From Lachnospiraceae bacterium UBA4381 (GTDB lineage Bacteria > Bacillota > Clostridia > Lachnospirales > Lachnospiraceae): a DNA stretch of 64,000 nt. Below the pieces are notes generated by a model that saw only the letters and a program-made list of their open reading frames with translations, ran no database searches and was not told the DNA's origin. The stretch covers positions 5,974 through 69,973 of the forward strand of contig DGRT01000037.1 of the NCBI GenBank assembly GCA_002391105.1, in the 5' to 3' direction. Below are positions 9,055-18,010 of the stretch, one piece after another; within the stretch, counting starts at the first letter, position 1, and every line of letters starts with the position of its first letter. The translations under genes and the position numbers were made by a program.

Positions 9055-9076
9055 CACTTTCTCCTTTTGTTACAAG

Positions 9077-11119
9077 CTACTTTTTACCCTTTTTATCTTT
9101 CTTATCTGTATCTTTCTTATCTGTATCTTTTTTGTCTGTATCTTTTTTGTCTGTTTCTTTTTTGTCTGTTTCTTTCTTATCTGCTGATTTCTTTTCCGGA
9201 GCCTTTTTTTCAGCTTTCTCTTTATCATCCACCTTCTGCTCAAAAGCACTGTCCGAAGCCTCGGTTGATTTATTAACAACTGCTTTTCTTGTATCACCAG
9301 AAGGCATCTGACTTACATCATCAGTTGCAAAATGTTTACCTAATATCGGATCTACGTACCGGCTCTGATAATAACGGTACAGAGCCTTATACTCTTCACT
9401 GTGACTATCCGTGGCATGTCCATGCATTTCATCAAAATCCCTGTCCTTACGAACCTTCTTGATTACATGAAGTGAAACATTTGCCGCATGAGATGCTATC
9501 CTCTCAAAGCTGTTTACCAGATCAAAGAGTGATACACCACCCTCGATACTGCATATTCCTTCCTGCAGTCTTTCCACATGATGAGTCTTAATGATTTCCT
9601 TCAGCTCATCAATCACCTCGGAAAGAGGCTCAACTCGAACAGCCATAGTGATATCGTCATTCTTAAATGCTGTAAATGTGGTATCCATGGTATAGTTAAC
9701 CGCAACTATGATATCCTCTGTCTCCCTGTGACCGGAGGGTGAAAAATGAATATCCTGCTCATTCTTGGATCTTGCAACATAGGCTATATTCATACAATAA
9801 TCGCCGATACGTTCCATATCTCCGATAGAGTTAAGCATCTCATAAACTGTAAGCTTATCATCAGCAGACAGTCTCTTACGGTCTATCCTTATAATATATG
9901 CCGAAAGCACTGATTCACATTTATCGATAAAGCTCTCATTTTCCTCCATAACAGGGAACTTGCTCTCATCATATTCATATATCATGCCCGTCGCCAGCCT
10001 GTAGTTCTCCAGTATAGCATCGCACATCTTATTCATAAGCGCCTTGCACTGTTCAAGAGCTATGGTTGGTGTATTCAGAAGCAGATCATTAAGTGCAGCC
10101 AGCTCCTTATCTCCTTCGCTTTCCTCACTTTGTCCTATTAATCTCTCTGTCATCTCAGAAACCTGCTTTGAGAACGGCAGAAGTATAAGACTTGTCAGAA
10201 AGTTATACAGGAAATGAAGTGTGGCTATATCACCCCTGTTAACAAAATCCGACCTGAAGGACATCCCCAGAATACTATTGGATATATATATCAGGCCTCC
10301 GAATACTATAGCACCGAATACATTAAAGAATATATAGCCTATAACCAGACGCTTTGCCTTTTTATTTGCTCCGATACTTCCTAAGATTGTGGTGGAGCAT
10401 TTGCCCAGATTCTCTCCTATTATTATGGGTATCGCTACGGCATATGATATAGCTCCTGTTGCTGAAAGCGCCTGAAGAACACCTACGGAAGCATTTGAAC
10501 TCTGAAGTATGACTGTTATAACTATACCGATGAGTATTCCCAGCAGAGGATTCTCAAGGGAAGTGAACATCGACTGGAATCCGGCACTTTCCTTAAGTGG
10601 CTCAAATGCTTTCTCCATCAGTGTCATACCATAGAAAAGCATTCCAAGTCCAACAAGCACTCCGGCTATATTTTTAGCCTTTTTGTTACTGGTAAAAAGA
10701 ATGATAAATGCACCTACTCCTACCAGCATCGGAGCAAAAAATGCCGGCTTTACAAGCTGCAGCAGTATATTATCATCTCCCAGATCACCAAGCCTGAATA
10801 TCTGAGAGGTAACTGTACTACCAACATTAGAGCCAAAGACAACCGGCATAGCCTGAGCCACCTTCATGATACCGGCGTTAACAAAGCCGACCAGCATTAT
10901 GGTGGTTGCGGCGGAACTCTGCATGATACCTGTTACGCCCACTCCAAAGGCCCATCCCTTTATAGCTCCTACTCCCTTTTTCTTACTGGTTGTAAGAGTC
11001 TCAAGTATTCTCTCCAGACCAGAACCGGTCAGCTTGTCCAGAGATGAACTCATCTGACTCATTCCGAACAGAAACAGTCCTATCCCTCCAAGTAATTGAA
11101 GTATGTCCAGTATCCCCAT
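9077..11119 (-). CDS. Na/Pi cotransporter family protein with C-terminal PhoU domain
   Basis: A 680-residue protein. Residues 1-320 hold two inverted Na/Pi-cotransporter repeats with the QSS motif twice (MQSSAATT near 65 and LQSSNASVG near 205), followed by a PhoU-like helical region at about 350-560. The family (NptA/YjbB type) moves phosphate with sodium across the membrane; some bacterial members export it. The last 50 residues are a lysine-aspartate-threonine tail built of a TDKKE/D unit, unlike anything in the core family. AAGGAG precedes the start by six bases. A possible promoter (TTTAGT, 17 bp, TATAGT) lies at about 11232-11260 on the minus strand. Confidence 0.88.
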   Translation of the reverse strand: MGILDILQLLGGIGLFLFGMSQMSSSLDKLTGSGLERILETLTTSKKKGVGAIKGWAFGVGVTGIMQSSAATTIMLVGFVNAGIMKVAQAMPVVFGSNVGSTVTSQIFRLGDLGDDNILLQLVKPAFFAPMLVGVGAFIILFTSNKKAKNIAGVLVGLGMLFYGMTLMEKAFEPLKESAGFQSMFTSLENPLLGILIGIVITVILQSSNASVGVLQALSATGAISYAVAIPIIIGENLGKCSTTILGSIGANKKAKRLVIGYIFFNVFGAIVFGGLIYISNSILGMSFRSDFVNRGDIATLHFLYNFLTSLILLPFSKQVSEMTERLIGQSEESEGDKELAALNDLLLNTPTIALEQCKALMNKMCDAILENYRLATGMIYEYDESKFPVMEENESFIDKCESVLSAYIIRIDRKRLSADDKLTVYEMLNSIGDMERIGDYCMNIAYVARSKNEQDIHFSPSGHRETEDIIVAVNYTMDTTFTAFKNDDITMAVRVEPLSEVIDELKEIIKTHHVERLQEGICSIEGGVSLFDLVNSFERIASHAANVSLHVIKKVRKDRDFDEMHGHATDSHSEEYKALYRYYQSRYVDPILGKHFATDDVSQMPSGDTRKAVVNKSTEASDSAFEQKVDDKEKAEKKAPEKKSADKKETDKKETDKKDTDKKDTDKKDTDKKDKKGKK
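9092..9185. repeat. 15-nt in-frame repeat in the symporter tail
   Basis: About six units of 15 nt (TCTTTCTTATCTGTA and variants with TTTTTG) encode the pentapeptide T-D-K-K-D/E. Because the period is a multiple of three, slippage would change tail length without shifting the frame. The runs of T make this a plausible slippage site. Confidence 0.8.
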
Positions 11120-11326
11120 ATAAACTCCTTTATATTCGGTATCTATGTAAAATCAAATAATGTCATATGATACTTTTGACACGCAGATCATTAAATGAAT
11201 TAACTAACGATTCATTCTTTCCCAAATTCCTACTATAACATATATTTCAAATATACTAAAGGGTTTTTAATGAATAACTTTGCTGCTGCCGGCTTTAAAT
11301 AAAGCTGATTCCGGACTGATCACCCT

Positions 11327-12043
11327 TTACCCAAGGATATCCTTCACGATTTCAGCCGCCATCAAAAGACCTGCCGCTGCCGGTACAAAGGGTGTACTTC
11401 CGGGTGTACGTCCATCCCCCAGCACATTATCTTCACCCTTTTTCCTTTTTATCGGCGGTTCATCCGAATATACCACCTTAAGACTGTCTATTCCTCTGTC
11501 TCTAAGTTCCTTTCTCATAACCTTTGCAAGAGGGCATACAGATGTTATATATATATCAGCAATTCTAAGTCTCCCCGGATCCATCTTATTGCCGGCTCCC
11601 ATGGCACTGATAACCGGCACCCCCAGAGACTTAGCCCTGGTGATTATTTCGAGCTTTGCAGTAACTGTATCAACTGCATCCACTATATAATCATAGCTGC
11701 TAAAATCAAACTGTTCAGCGTTCTCAGGCAGATAAAAGGTTTCATAGGCTTCCACCTTAATATCGGGATTTATACTAAGAAGCCTCTCCTTCATCACTTC
11801 CACCTTGGGACGCTCCAGAGTATCATGGGTTGCAATAATCTGTCTATTGATATTGCTTATATCTACCGTATCCTTATCAACTATATCGATACATCCTACA
11901 CCAGCTCTTCCAAGCGCTTCAACCACATACCCGCCGACTCCGCCAACCCCGAATACCAGAACCTTTGCTTCTGCCAGCTTCTCTATACCAGCCCAGCCTA
12001 TAAGGGCTGCCGTTCTTGTATATTGTTCTCTATTCATAATCAT
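11327..12043 (-). CDS. tcdA: tRNA threonylcarbamoyladenosine dehydratase TcdA (ThiF/MoeB family)
   Basis: A 238-residue E1-like ATP-dependent enzyme that cyclises t6A37 to ct6A in tRNAs. The nucleotide-binding loop GVGGVGG is at about residues 32-38, followed by DISNINRQ with the arginine that contacts ATP. The C-terminal half (ISAMGAGNKMDP) matches TcdA/YgdL rather than MoeB, and no CxxC zinc pair is present. A second ATG at 12037 is equally plausible as the start, with GGGAA upstream. It stands alone on the minus strand between the symporter and a divergent gene. Confidence 0.88.
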   Translation of the reverse strand: MIMNREQYTRTAALIGWAGIEKLAEAKVLVFGVGGVGGYVVEALGRAGVGCIDIVDKDTVDISNINRQIIATHDTLERPKVEVMKERLLSINPDIKVEAYETFYLPENAEQFDFSSYDYIVDAVDTVTAKLEIITRAKSLGVPVISAMGAGNKMDPGRLRIADIYITSVCPLAKVMRKELRDRGIDSLKVVYSDEPPIKRKKGEDNVLGDGRTPGSTPFVPAAAGLLMAAEIVKDILG

Positions 12044-12360
12044 TTCCCGTTCCTTGTTTCTACAATAAATATCCCACTTTGTCAGTTCAGGTCATGCGGA
12101 TATAACCCGGATAACCTTCCCTATTTTATCAATATATCAATTATTAAACAATCCTCCTAATATAATTTACGCATCAACTATTCCAGATATATTTCCTTAT
12201 TAATCCTCCCGTGAAAATATGCGTTATGCCCCTGATATTTTACATAACACTCATAATATTTTCGCATAACACTCCTGCTATCTGCACCACTGAAATATGT
12301 TCAAAAATATATAGTTAGTTTTTTATAACGATTAATGCAAGAGTCTAACCCAAATATTTC
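12044..12360. other. AT-rich divergent intergenic stretch
   Basis: I see no gene here. A CATAACACTC word occurs twice (12243-12252 and 12265-12274). A TTCAGGTCAT word that recurs in other intergenic regions lies at 12086-12095. The remainder looks like promoter-side AT-rich DNA for tcdA and for the plus-strand gene at 12577. Confidence 0.4.
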
Positions 12361-12389
12361 TTGTATATATATCAGATATTTGATACAAT
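12361..12389 (+). promoter_or_regulatory. Predicted sigma-A promoter of the DUF5684-like gene
   Basis: TTGTAT at 12361-12366, a 17-bp spacer and TACAAT at 12384-12389. A near-perfect inverted repeat, GTATGCA-ATC-TGCATAC, at 12397-12413 falls at the expected start of transcription and could be an operator. The implied 5' leader is about 180 nt. Confidence 0.6.
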
Positions 12390-12576
12390 TCACTATGTAT
12401 GCAATCTGCATACAAACTGACCGTCAGGTTAACAAAGTTGCTTTAGTTTCGGCAGTTTATGTATATTCAGGCTTCTAAGTAACAGTGGCGGTACAAACTA
12501 CATAATGAATTAGTATGATATGGGCTGGATCATCTTGATTAGTCTAGTCGGTTTAAAAGGGAAAGGAAGGTTTTGT

Positions 12577-12990
12577 ATGGTACAATTAGCTCTTAATTTA
12601 ATTCCGGTATTTTTATACAGTGACGTTCAGGCACCTGAACTCACCTCACAAATGATTGTTACATCAATCATTGAGTTTCTTATTGCTTATGTTATCTCAG
12701 CAATTCCACTTATGAAGATATTCCAGAAGGCTGGTATTGAAAGCTGGTATGCATGGGTTCCAATTCTCAACACATATATGCTTACCAAGATTGCCTGCGG
12801 TAATGGCTGGTTCTTCTTACTTGCACTTATTCCATGTGTAGGTTCACTTATATTCCTTATCTTCTTAGCTATTAAGCTTTCAAAGGCTTTCGGCTATGGC
12901 GGTGGAATGATAGCACTTCTTATACTGCTTACAATCATTGGTTATTATGTAATCGGTTTTGGTTCTTCACAGTATCAGGGACCACAGTAA
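12577..12990 (+). CDS. DUF5684-like small membrane protein
   Basis: A 137-residue polytopic protein with four predicted helices (about 24-46, 52-70, 78-103 and 108-129). The motif FQKAGIESWYAWVPILN at about 45-61 is typical of DUF5684 proteins, sometimes annotated as signal-peptidase-like, but no Ser/Lys catalytic pair is seen. The frame is open further upstream, but GGAAGG at 12565-12570 lies six bases before the ATG at 12577 and decides the start. It appears monocistronic, with its own promoter and terminator. The function is unknown. Confidence 0.78.
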   Translation: MVQLALNLIPVFLYSDVQAPELTSQMIVTSIIEFLIAYVISAIPLMKIFQKAGIESWYAWVPILNTYMLTKIACGNGWFFLLALIPCVGSLIFLIFLAIKLSKAFGYGGGMIALLILLTIIGYYVIGFGSSQYQGPQ

Positions 12991-13024
12991 TAATCAGTTT
13001 TCGCATTTCATTATGTAGATATCA

Positions 13025-13058
13025 AAGTCTCAGGATCTTTCCTGGGACTTTTTGTTTT
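13025..13058 (+). terminator. Rho-independent terminator of the DUF5684-like gene
   Basis: An 11-bp stem (AAGTCTCAGGA with TCCTGGGACTT, one G-T pair) with a TCTT loop is followed by TTTTTG and TTTT. It lies 35 bp after the stop. Confidence 0.85.
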
Positions 13059-13074
13059 ATCATCAATTCCGTAA

Positions 13075-13103
13075 TTGAAGTATATGATGTCATAATGTAA
13101 AAT
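13075..13103 (+). promoter_or_regulatory. Predicted promoter of the aldo/keto reductase
   Basis: TTGAAG at 13075-13080, a 17-bp spacer, and TAAAAT at 13098-13103, about 110 bp before the gene. Confidence 0.55.
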
Positions 13104-13114
13104 AATAAGTGTTC

Positions 13115-13184
13115 CGGTAGTATTAGTGGCAGCTTACCAAGGAATCACGGTAGTATTAGTGGCAGCCTCCCTACCAAAGCTGCC
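13115..13184 (+). repeat. 19-bp direct repeat with hairpin in the reductase leader
   Basis: CGGTAGTATTAGTGGCAGC occurs at 13115-13133 and 13148-13166, spaced by 33 bp and each followed by a TACCAA word. The second copy can form a hairpin with GCTGCC at 13179-13184 (GGCAGC at 13161-13166). It lies in the untranslated leader, where it could act as a regulatory element. Confidence 0.75.
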
Positions 13185-13212
13185 AGATGTGTTTTATCAA
13201 GAGGAGTTTATT

Positions 13213-14394
13213 ATGTTATATCGTAAAGACAAATATGGAAATGATATATCCATGCTGGGCTATGGCTGCATGCGATTCACCAAAAAGGGAGGAAGCATCG
13301 ATCTGGACAAGGCTGAGAAGGAAGTCCTGAAGGCTTACGAAATGGGTGTCAACTACTATGATACCGCATATCTTTATCCCGGAAATGAGGTTGCTCTCGG
13401 AAAGATTCTTGCCAGAAACAATCTTCGCGAAAAGATAAAAATCGCAACCAAGCTTCCACAGTATAATGTGAAAAATGCGCCTGCCATTGATAAGTATTTC
13501 GATGAGGAGCTTTCCCGTCTTCAGACAGATTATATCGACTATTACCTGATGCACATGATGACAGACTTCAGCAACTGGAACAATCTGGTAAATCTTGGTA
13601 TCAAAGACTGGATAGATAAGAAAAAGAAAAGCGGTGCCATAAGAAATATCGGTTTCTCCTTCCACGGAAATACCGATATGTTCATTAAAATACTAAATGC
13701 CTACGACTGGGATTTCTGTCAGATACAGTACAATTATCTGGATGAGGTCTCCCAGGCAGGTGTCAAAGGTCTTAAGGCCGCTGCAGAGAAGGGAATCCCT
13801 GTAATAATCATGGAACCGCTTCGTGGTGGCAAGCTTGTAAATATGCTTCCTGCCAGCGCTAAGAAAGCCATGAAGGAAAGCGGACGTAACTGGTCTCCTG
13901 CAGAATGGGGACTCAGATGGCTGTGGAACCAGCCCGAAGTAACCTGTGTTTTATCCGGAATGAACTCACTTGAGATGGTCGAAGAGAACTGCCGTATAGC
14001 GAGCGAAGCCGAGGCAGGACATTTTACCGAGGCCGACTTCCAGACCATAGACAGGGTACGGGATGCCATAAATGAAACCATCAAGGTTGGATGTACCGGC
14101 TGCCGTTACTGTATGCCTTGTCCGAAGGGAGTTGATATTCCGGGTATATTCCGCTCCTACAACACCATGTATTCTGAAACGAAGCACAGCGGACGTTTTG
14201 AATATGCCCAGACAGTAGCACTAACCAAGGAACCTACCTTTGCAACCCAGTGTGTCAAATGCGGCAAATGCGAACAACACTGCCCTCAGAGTATTCCTAT
14301 CAGGGAGAAGCTGGTAGAGGCAGATAAGCACCTCAGACCTCTTCCCTACAAGGTAGGAATCAATATCGCCAGAAAGATTCTGGTCAAAGGATAA
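13213..14394 (+). CDS. Aldo/keto reductase with C-terminal [4Fe-4S] ferredoxin domain
   Basis: A 393-residue protein. The aldo/keto reductase barrel covers about residues 1-285 with the catalytic set Asp50, Tyr55, Lys80 and His114. The C-terminus has two clusters of cysteines: C294-x2-C297-x2-C300-x2-C303 and C347-x2-C350-x2-C353-x3-C357, a 4Fe-4S dicluster arrangement. This fused family is common in anaerobic Firmicutes and is expected to pass electrons between NAD(P)H and an Fe-S partner; the substrate is not known. The start at 13213 is fixed by GAGGAG seven bases upstream, although the frame is open 29 codons earlier through the leader repeats. Confidence 0.92.
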   Translation: MLYRKDKYGNDISMLGYGCMRFTKKGGSIDLDKAEKEVLKAYEMGVNYYDTAYLYPGNEVALGKILARNNLREKIKIATKLPQYNVKNAPAIDKYFDEELSRLQTDYIDYYLMHMMTDFSNWNNLVNLGIKDWIDKKKKSGAIRNIGFSFHGNTDMFIKILNAYDWDFCQIQYNYLDEVSQAGVKGLKAAAEKGIPVIIMEPLRGGKLVNMLPASAKKAMKESGRNWSPAEWGLRWLWNQPEVTCVLSGMNSLEMVEENCRIASEAEAGHFTEADFQTIDRVRDAINETIKVGCTGCRYCMPCPKGVDIPGIFRSYNTMYSETKHSGRFEYAQTVALTKEPTFATQCVKCGKCEQHCPQSIPIREKLVEADKHLRPLPYKVGINIARKILVKG

Positions 14395-14404
14395 TCCGCA
14401 TAAT

Positions 14405-14464
14405 AAAAACCGGTTCTTAAAGGTTTACTCTTCAAGCCGTAAACCTTCAGAACCGGTTTTATTT
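14405..14464. terminator. Strong bidirectional terminator
   Basis: The long stem AAAACCGGTTCTTAAAGG with its partner ending in AGAACCGGTTTT has inner pairing GTTTAC/GTAAAC and is flanked by A and T tracts on both sides. It separates two convergent genes. Confidence 0.92.
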
Positions 14465-16394
14465 ATTTAATTATATATACAGCCTTATCAGCATACCACC
14501 TGTTTCCATTTGTGGTATCGCCTGCCTCCAACGTCTCTCCATTTCCGATATATAATGCTGTATGGCCTATTCCTGTTCCTGCGTCATTCGCTATATCGCC
14601 TGAGTAGTAGAACAGAAGGTCACCCGGCTGAACCTCTGATATCCAGACCTCCTGAGAGGAATAGGTTGAATACTGAAGTCCTGCATTATGAGGAAGACTG
14701 TAGCCTGCATAAGCCCATGACAGCATGGTAAAGCCTGAGCAGTCTGTTCCAGCCATGGTCTGTCCACCGTAAACATATGGGAAGCCAAGCGATCTGCCCG
14801 CATACTGGATAACGCTGTCCTTTGTAGCCGAAGGTGCTCCACCCATCGGAGGAACTGTTGTAAGATATCCATCCCAGCCTACAGCATATCCGGCTGAATC
14901 AAAGCTGACGTAGGTCTGATCTATAATAAGGGTAGTATCCTTGGCATATGCACCTGTATTATCATAAAGTGAATATCCTGTGCCATCCCACCACCAGTAA
15001 CCTGTTCTGCCTGTCCAGGCACCGGAGTGATCTACCCAGTAACCATCTATCCACTGACCGGTCTCTTCACCATTAATAGTTGCTCCGGATGCAAGCAGTC
15101 CACTGTAGTTGAAGTAATAATAGGTTCCACCGATATTCTTCCAGGTGGATCTTACCATATAGCCCCACTCATCAAAGTAGTACCAGCATCCATCAATTTT
15201 CTGCCACTGGCTATATGGATACCAGCCATAATTATCTGTTATATACCAGCCCCAGCTATCCTGACTCCAGGACATGGAATAGCTTGCATCCCATACTCCA
15301 TCAGCTCCCAGCCAGCAGCCATCATACCAGCAGTTGGTTTCCACACCGTAATTATCTATATCTGCTCCAAGATAGTACCATTTGCCTTCACTCTGCTGCC
15401 AGCCCGACTGCATCACGCCCTCAGCATTAAAGAGGCACCTTTTTCCGTTTATCTCAACCCAGCCTACAGCAAGTCTCAGATCATCATAGATATAATATAT
15501 ATCACCATAATATCTTGAATAACCGGTTTGATAGAAGCCTGTAGGTACTGCCTCGACCTTTCCAGCCTTCAGATTCTCAAGGCTCACATAATCACCAAGA
15601 TAATAAAGCACTCCGCTTATTTTGGTAACTCCCGTTTTAAGAATACCATTTTCATCAAAATACAGTTTTCTGCCCTTATAATCCATCCAGCCGGTCTGCA
15701 GGCTTTGATCATCATTTACATACGATATGCCATTTCCTGAAATGTTATCTAATTCCACAAAGCCCTTCTCAACAGGGGTTGCCACGCCTGACTTTGCACT
15801 ATCATAATCAAAGTATCCAAGATAATAAATCTTACCATCCTTCTTCAGAAGTCCGGACTGAACTATACCATTTTCATTAAAATAATATCTGACTCCATTA
15901 ATGGTCTTCCAGCCCGTGGCTACGGTCAGATCATCATTTACATAGTAATAGCCACTGCTATATGCGCCATTTTCGTTATAGCTGTAAATATATACAAAGC
16001 CGGTTTCTATAGTGCCAGCTCCTTCACCATAGTAAATGTCCATATAGCTGAAGTCTCCCAGATAGTAGAGCTTTCCATCTATCTTCCGGAATCCTGTAAG
16101 AACTATTCCATCTTTATCAAAATAAAACTTTCTGCCATCTATAGTCTGCCAGCCGGTAACCTTCTCCCCATCCTGATAATAACTGTAATTCCCGGCATCA
16201 TCTGACTGCCAGCCGTCCGTTATCTCATCTTCATAATCATACCCATAATTATAATCATAGCCATACTCTGCCAATGAACCCGCTGCAAATACCACTCCCA
16301 GCTTATCCTGTGACTTTGATGCGGCTGCAAGTATTGCTCCTGCACAAAAAACCGAAGCAGCAAAAGTTATGTACTTCCTGTTCATAAACCTCAT
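14463..16394 (-). CDS. Secreted NlpC/P60 hydrolase with wall-binding repeats
   Basis: A 643-residue secreted protein. A signal peptide is present (basic FMNRKY, then hydrophobic to about 30). Residues 60-500 consist of about twenty choline/glucan-binding type repeats (GW...YYFD/GIxxxG pattern). The C-terminal 130 residues form an NlpC/P60 domain with nucleophile TDCSGF and histidine GHTALYIG. Such enzymes cut gamma-D-Glu to diamino-acid bonds in peptide stems. The start at 16394 follows GGAGGG closely; ATG 16385 is an alternative. A promoter lies at 16468-16497. The repeats resemble those of three other proteins in this window, suggesting shared attachment to one wall polymer. Confidence 0.9.
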   Translation of the reverse strand: MRFMNRKYITFAASVFCAGAILAAASKSQDKLGVVFAAGSLAEYGYDYNYGYDYEDEITDGWQSDDAGNYSYYQDGEKVTGWQTIDGRKFYFDKDGIVLTGFRKIDGKLYYLGDFSYMDIYYGEGAGTIETGFVYIYSYNENGAYSSGYYYVNDDLTVATGWKTINGVRYYFNENGIVQSGLLKKDGKIYYLGYFDYDSAKSGVATPVEKGFVELDNISGNGISYVNDDQSLQTGWMDYKGRKLYFDENGILKTGVTKISGVLYYLGDYVSLENLKAGKVEAVPTGFYQTGYSRYYGDIYYIYDDLRLAVGWVEINGKRCLFNAEGVMQSGWQQSEGKWYYLGADIDNYGVETNCWYDGCWLGADGVWDASYSMSWSQDSWGWYITDNYGWYPYSQWQKIDGCWYYFDEWGYMVRSTWKNIGGTYYYFNYSGLLASGATINGEETGQWIDGYWVDHSGAWTGRTGYWWWDGTGYSLYDNTGAYAKDTTLIIDQTYVSFDSAGYAVGWDGYLTTVPPMGGAPSATKDSVIQYAGRSLGFPYVYGGQTMAGTDCSGFTMLSWAYAGYSLPHNAGLQYSTYSSQEVWISEVQPGDLLFYYSGDIANDAGTGIGHTALYIGNGETLEAGDTTNGNRWYADKAVYIIK

Positions 16395-16467
16395 ATTCCC
16401 TCCCAATAATTGTTACTATTCAGGCGCCACCTAGTAGCATTGAATGTATCAAAACACCATCCTTGTA

Positions 16468-16497
16468 ATAATACACCTTTTTTACCATTATGGTCAA
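16468..16497 (-). promoter_or_regulatory. Predicted promoter of the NlpC/P60 gene with internal dyad
   Basis: On the minus strand TTGACC, an 18-bp spacer and TATTAT. The sequence ACCATAATGGT is a perfect palindrome overlapping the -35 region and could bind a dimeric regulator. Confidence 0.6.
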
Positions 16498-16532
16498 CCT
16501 TTCCTTATAAAGGCAAGGCTGCAGCAAAGACA

Positions 16533-16565
16533 GAAAAAAGGTGAAAAGCCATTTGACTCTCCACC
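16533..16565 (-). terminator. Terminator of the SleB-type gene
   Basis: On the minus strand GGTGGAGAGTC, loop AAAT, GGCTTTTCACC and then TTTTTTC. The 11-bp stem includes G-T pairs. It lies about 90 bp after the stop of the gene at 16652. Confidence 0.8.
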
Positions 16566-16651
16566 CTCTGTATATATATGTTTTTTTGTGAAATAAGTTT
16601 GCTTAATTATTATATCGTAATCATTCTTCTTAATTATTATAGCCGGATATT

Positions 16652-17953
16652 CTAGTAGAAGATATGATCACCTATCTGTACATAGTATCCAAGTGTTGAT
16701 GTATCTATATTCCAGGTAGGTCTGAAGTACATAAGTCCCGGAACATTATTTGCACCATTCAGTGCATCCTGAGCAGCCTGAAGTGATGTAGCACTACCAC
16801 CTGTTGAAAGAGCTGTGCTAAATGAACCTGAATAGATTCCTGTAAACTGGCTTGGTGCATAGATAACATCTGAAAGTGAGCTTCCCCAGTATCCATTATA
16901 AAGTCTGTTCATAACTACACTTGCAACTGCAAGCTGTCCTTCATATGACTGATTTCCTGCCTCTGCATAAACGATTGCAGCCAGAAGATAAAGATCACTT
17001 GAGTTAGTAGCAGGTGCCTCTGTAGGAGCTTCTGTCGGTGCCTCTGTTGGCGCTTCTGTAGGAGCCTCAGTTGTAGGAGCCTCTGTCGGTGCCTCTGTTG
17101 TAGGAGCCTCTGTCGGCGCCTCTGTTACAGGAGCCTCTGTTGGTGCTTCAGTTGTAGTTGCTTCTGTAGCAGCAACCGTAGTAGCTTCTGTAGTTACCTC
17201 TACAGCTCTGGTATCATTATTCTGCTCAGTCTTTGTATTATTAGCAGTCTCAGTCTTCTTTTCTTCTGAAACTGTCTTATCTTCCTCGTCTTCTATCTCG
17301 ATAACATTTTTCTCTTCTTCACGTTCTGCGTCAGCTACAACGACCGGTTCAACATAGAGAAGCTCTCTAAGTGTCTTGCCCTCTTCATCAGCCTGAACAG
17401 CATACTTTGTAGCCTCTTCATCGGTTGCGATGAACTCTGTCTTAAGATATCCCTCTGAATCGTCCGCAGAAACGATAGTCCATTCACCATCTGTTCCAAC
17501 AACAGTTCCGGTATCACCGGTATTTAATACCTTAAGTATATTTCCATCTGTTGATGCTTCTGCCCTGAGATTAAGTCCGTCAGTTAAAACGATGTACTTT
17601 CCTGTCATATCAATCTCAGTCTGAGCCATATTGCTTGTATCATTTGCAGCAGTAAGAACTGTCTCATCATCAAATAATGAATAGAGCTGATCAACTGACT
17701 CTGCCTCGATCATAGATGCCTCAGAGATATTGATCACCATATTGTTCTCAGCCTGCTCAGCAACTATAGCTGCTACAGTCTTTTCTTCAGTCTTTTTATC
17801 ATCTATTATATTTGCAGCAAGTACCGAACCTCCGGCTATAGCAAAGGTTGTCATAAATACAAGTGCATTTCTTACCATAAACTTACCTGAAAGAATATAC
17901 TTTCTAGTATAAAGCTTTGCATCTTCAAGTTTAAGCTGTGTCTTACGCCTCAT
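16652..17953 (-). CDS. SleB-type cell wall hydrolase with SH3 domain and TEAP-rich linker
   Basis: A 433-residue exported protein. A hydrophobic segment follows a basic N-terminus (about 27-50), an SH3-like domain lies at about 120-165, a long acidic linker contains about ten TEAPT units, and the C-terminal 115 residues are a hydrolase_2 (SleB) domain with the glutamate in VYAEAGNQSYEG. SleB enzymes are lytic transglycosylases of spore cortex; vegetative homologues with SH3 domains also exist. The start at 17953 is chosen for GAGG six bases upstream. The upstream region carries an array of TGTTAC-like boxes. Confidence 0.85.
   Translation of the reverse strand: MRRKTQLKLEDAKLYTRKYILSGKFMVRNALVFMTTFAIAGGSVLAANIIDDKKTEEKTVAAIVAEQAENNMVINISEASMIEAESVDQLYSLFDDETVLTAANDTSNMAQTEIDMTGKYIVLTDGLNLRAEASTDGNILKVLNTGDTGTVVGTDGEWTIVSADDSEGYLKTEFIATDEEATKYAVQADEEGKTLRELLYVEPVVVADAEREEEKNVIEIEDEEDKTVSEEKKTETANNTKTEQNNDTRAVEVTTEATTVAATEATTTEAPTEAPVTEAPTEAPTTEAPTEAPTTEAPTEAPTEAPTEAPTEAPATNSSDLYLLAAIVYAEAGNQSYEGQLAVASVVMNRLYNGYWGSSLSDVIYAPSQFTGIYSGSFSTALSTGGSATSLQAAQDALNGANNVPGLMYFRPTWNIDTSTLGYYVQIGDHIFY
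17025..17165. repeat. In-frame 12-nt-based repeat encoding TEAP units
   Basis: Repeated GGAGCCTCTGT and variants encode about ten T-E-A-P-T tracts in the linker of the SleB-type protein. All lengths are multiples of three, so recombination would alter linker length only. Confidence 0.8.
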
Positions 17954-18010
17954 AATTAACCTCGAAAATATCATAATCTTGATATATTTTACAGATACTT
18001 ATTACAAAAA

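Noticed and set aside
9015..9311. Plus-strand open frame of repeated FLSVS units
   Set aside because: It is the antisense of the TDKK tail repeat of the symporter; no ribosome binding site or family match.
11122..11150. TTGATT-16-TATAAA as promoter for the phosphate symporter
   Set aside because: The -10 abuts the ribosome binding site, so the transcript would start at the AUG; a site near 11232-11260 is more sensible.
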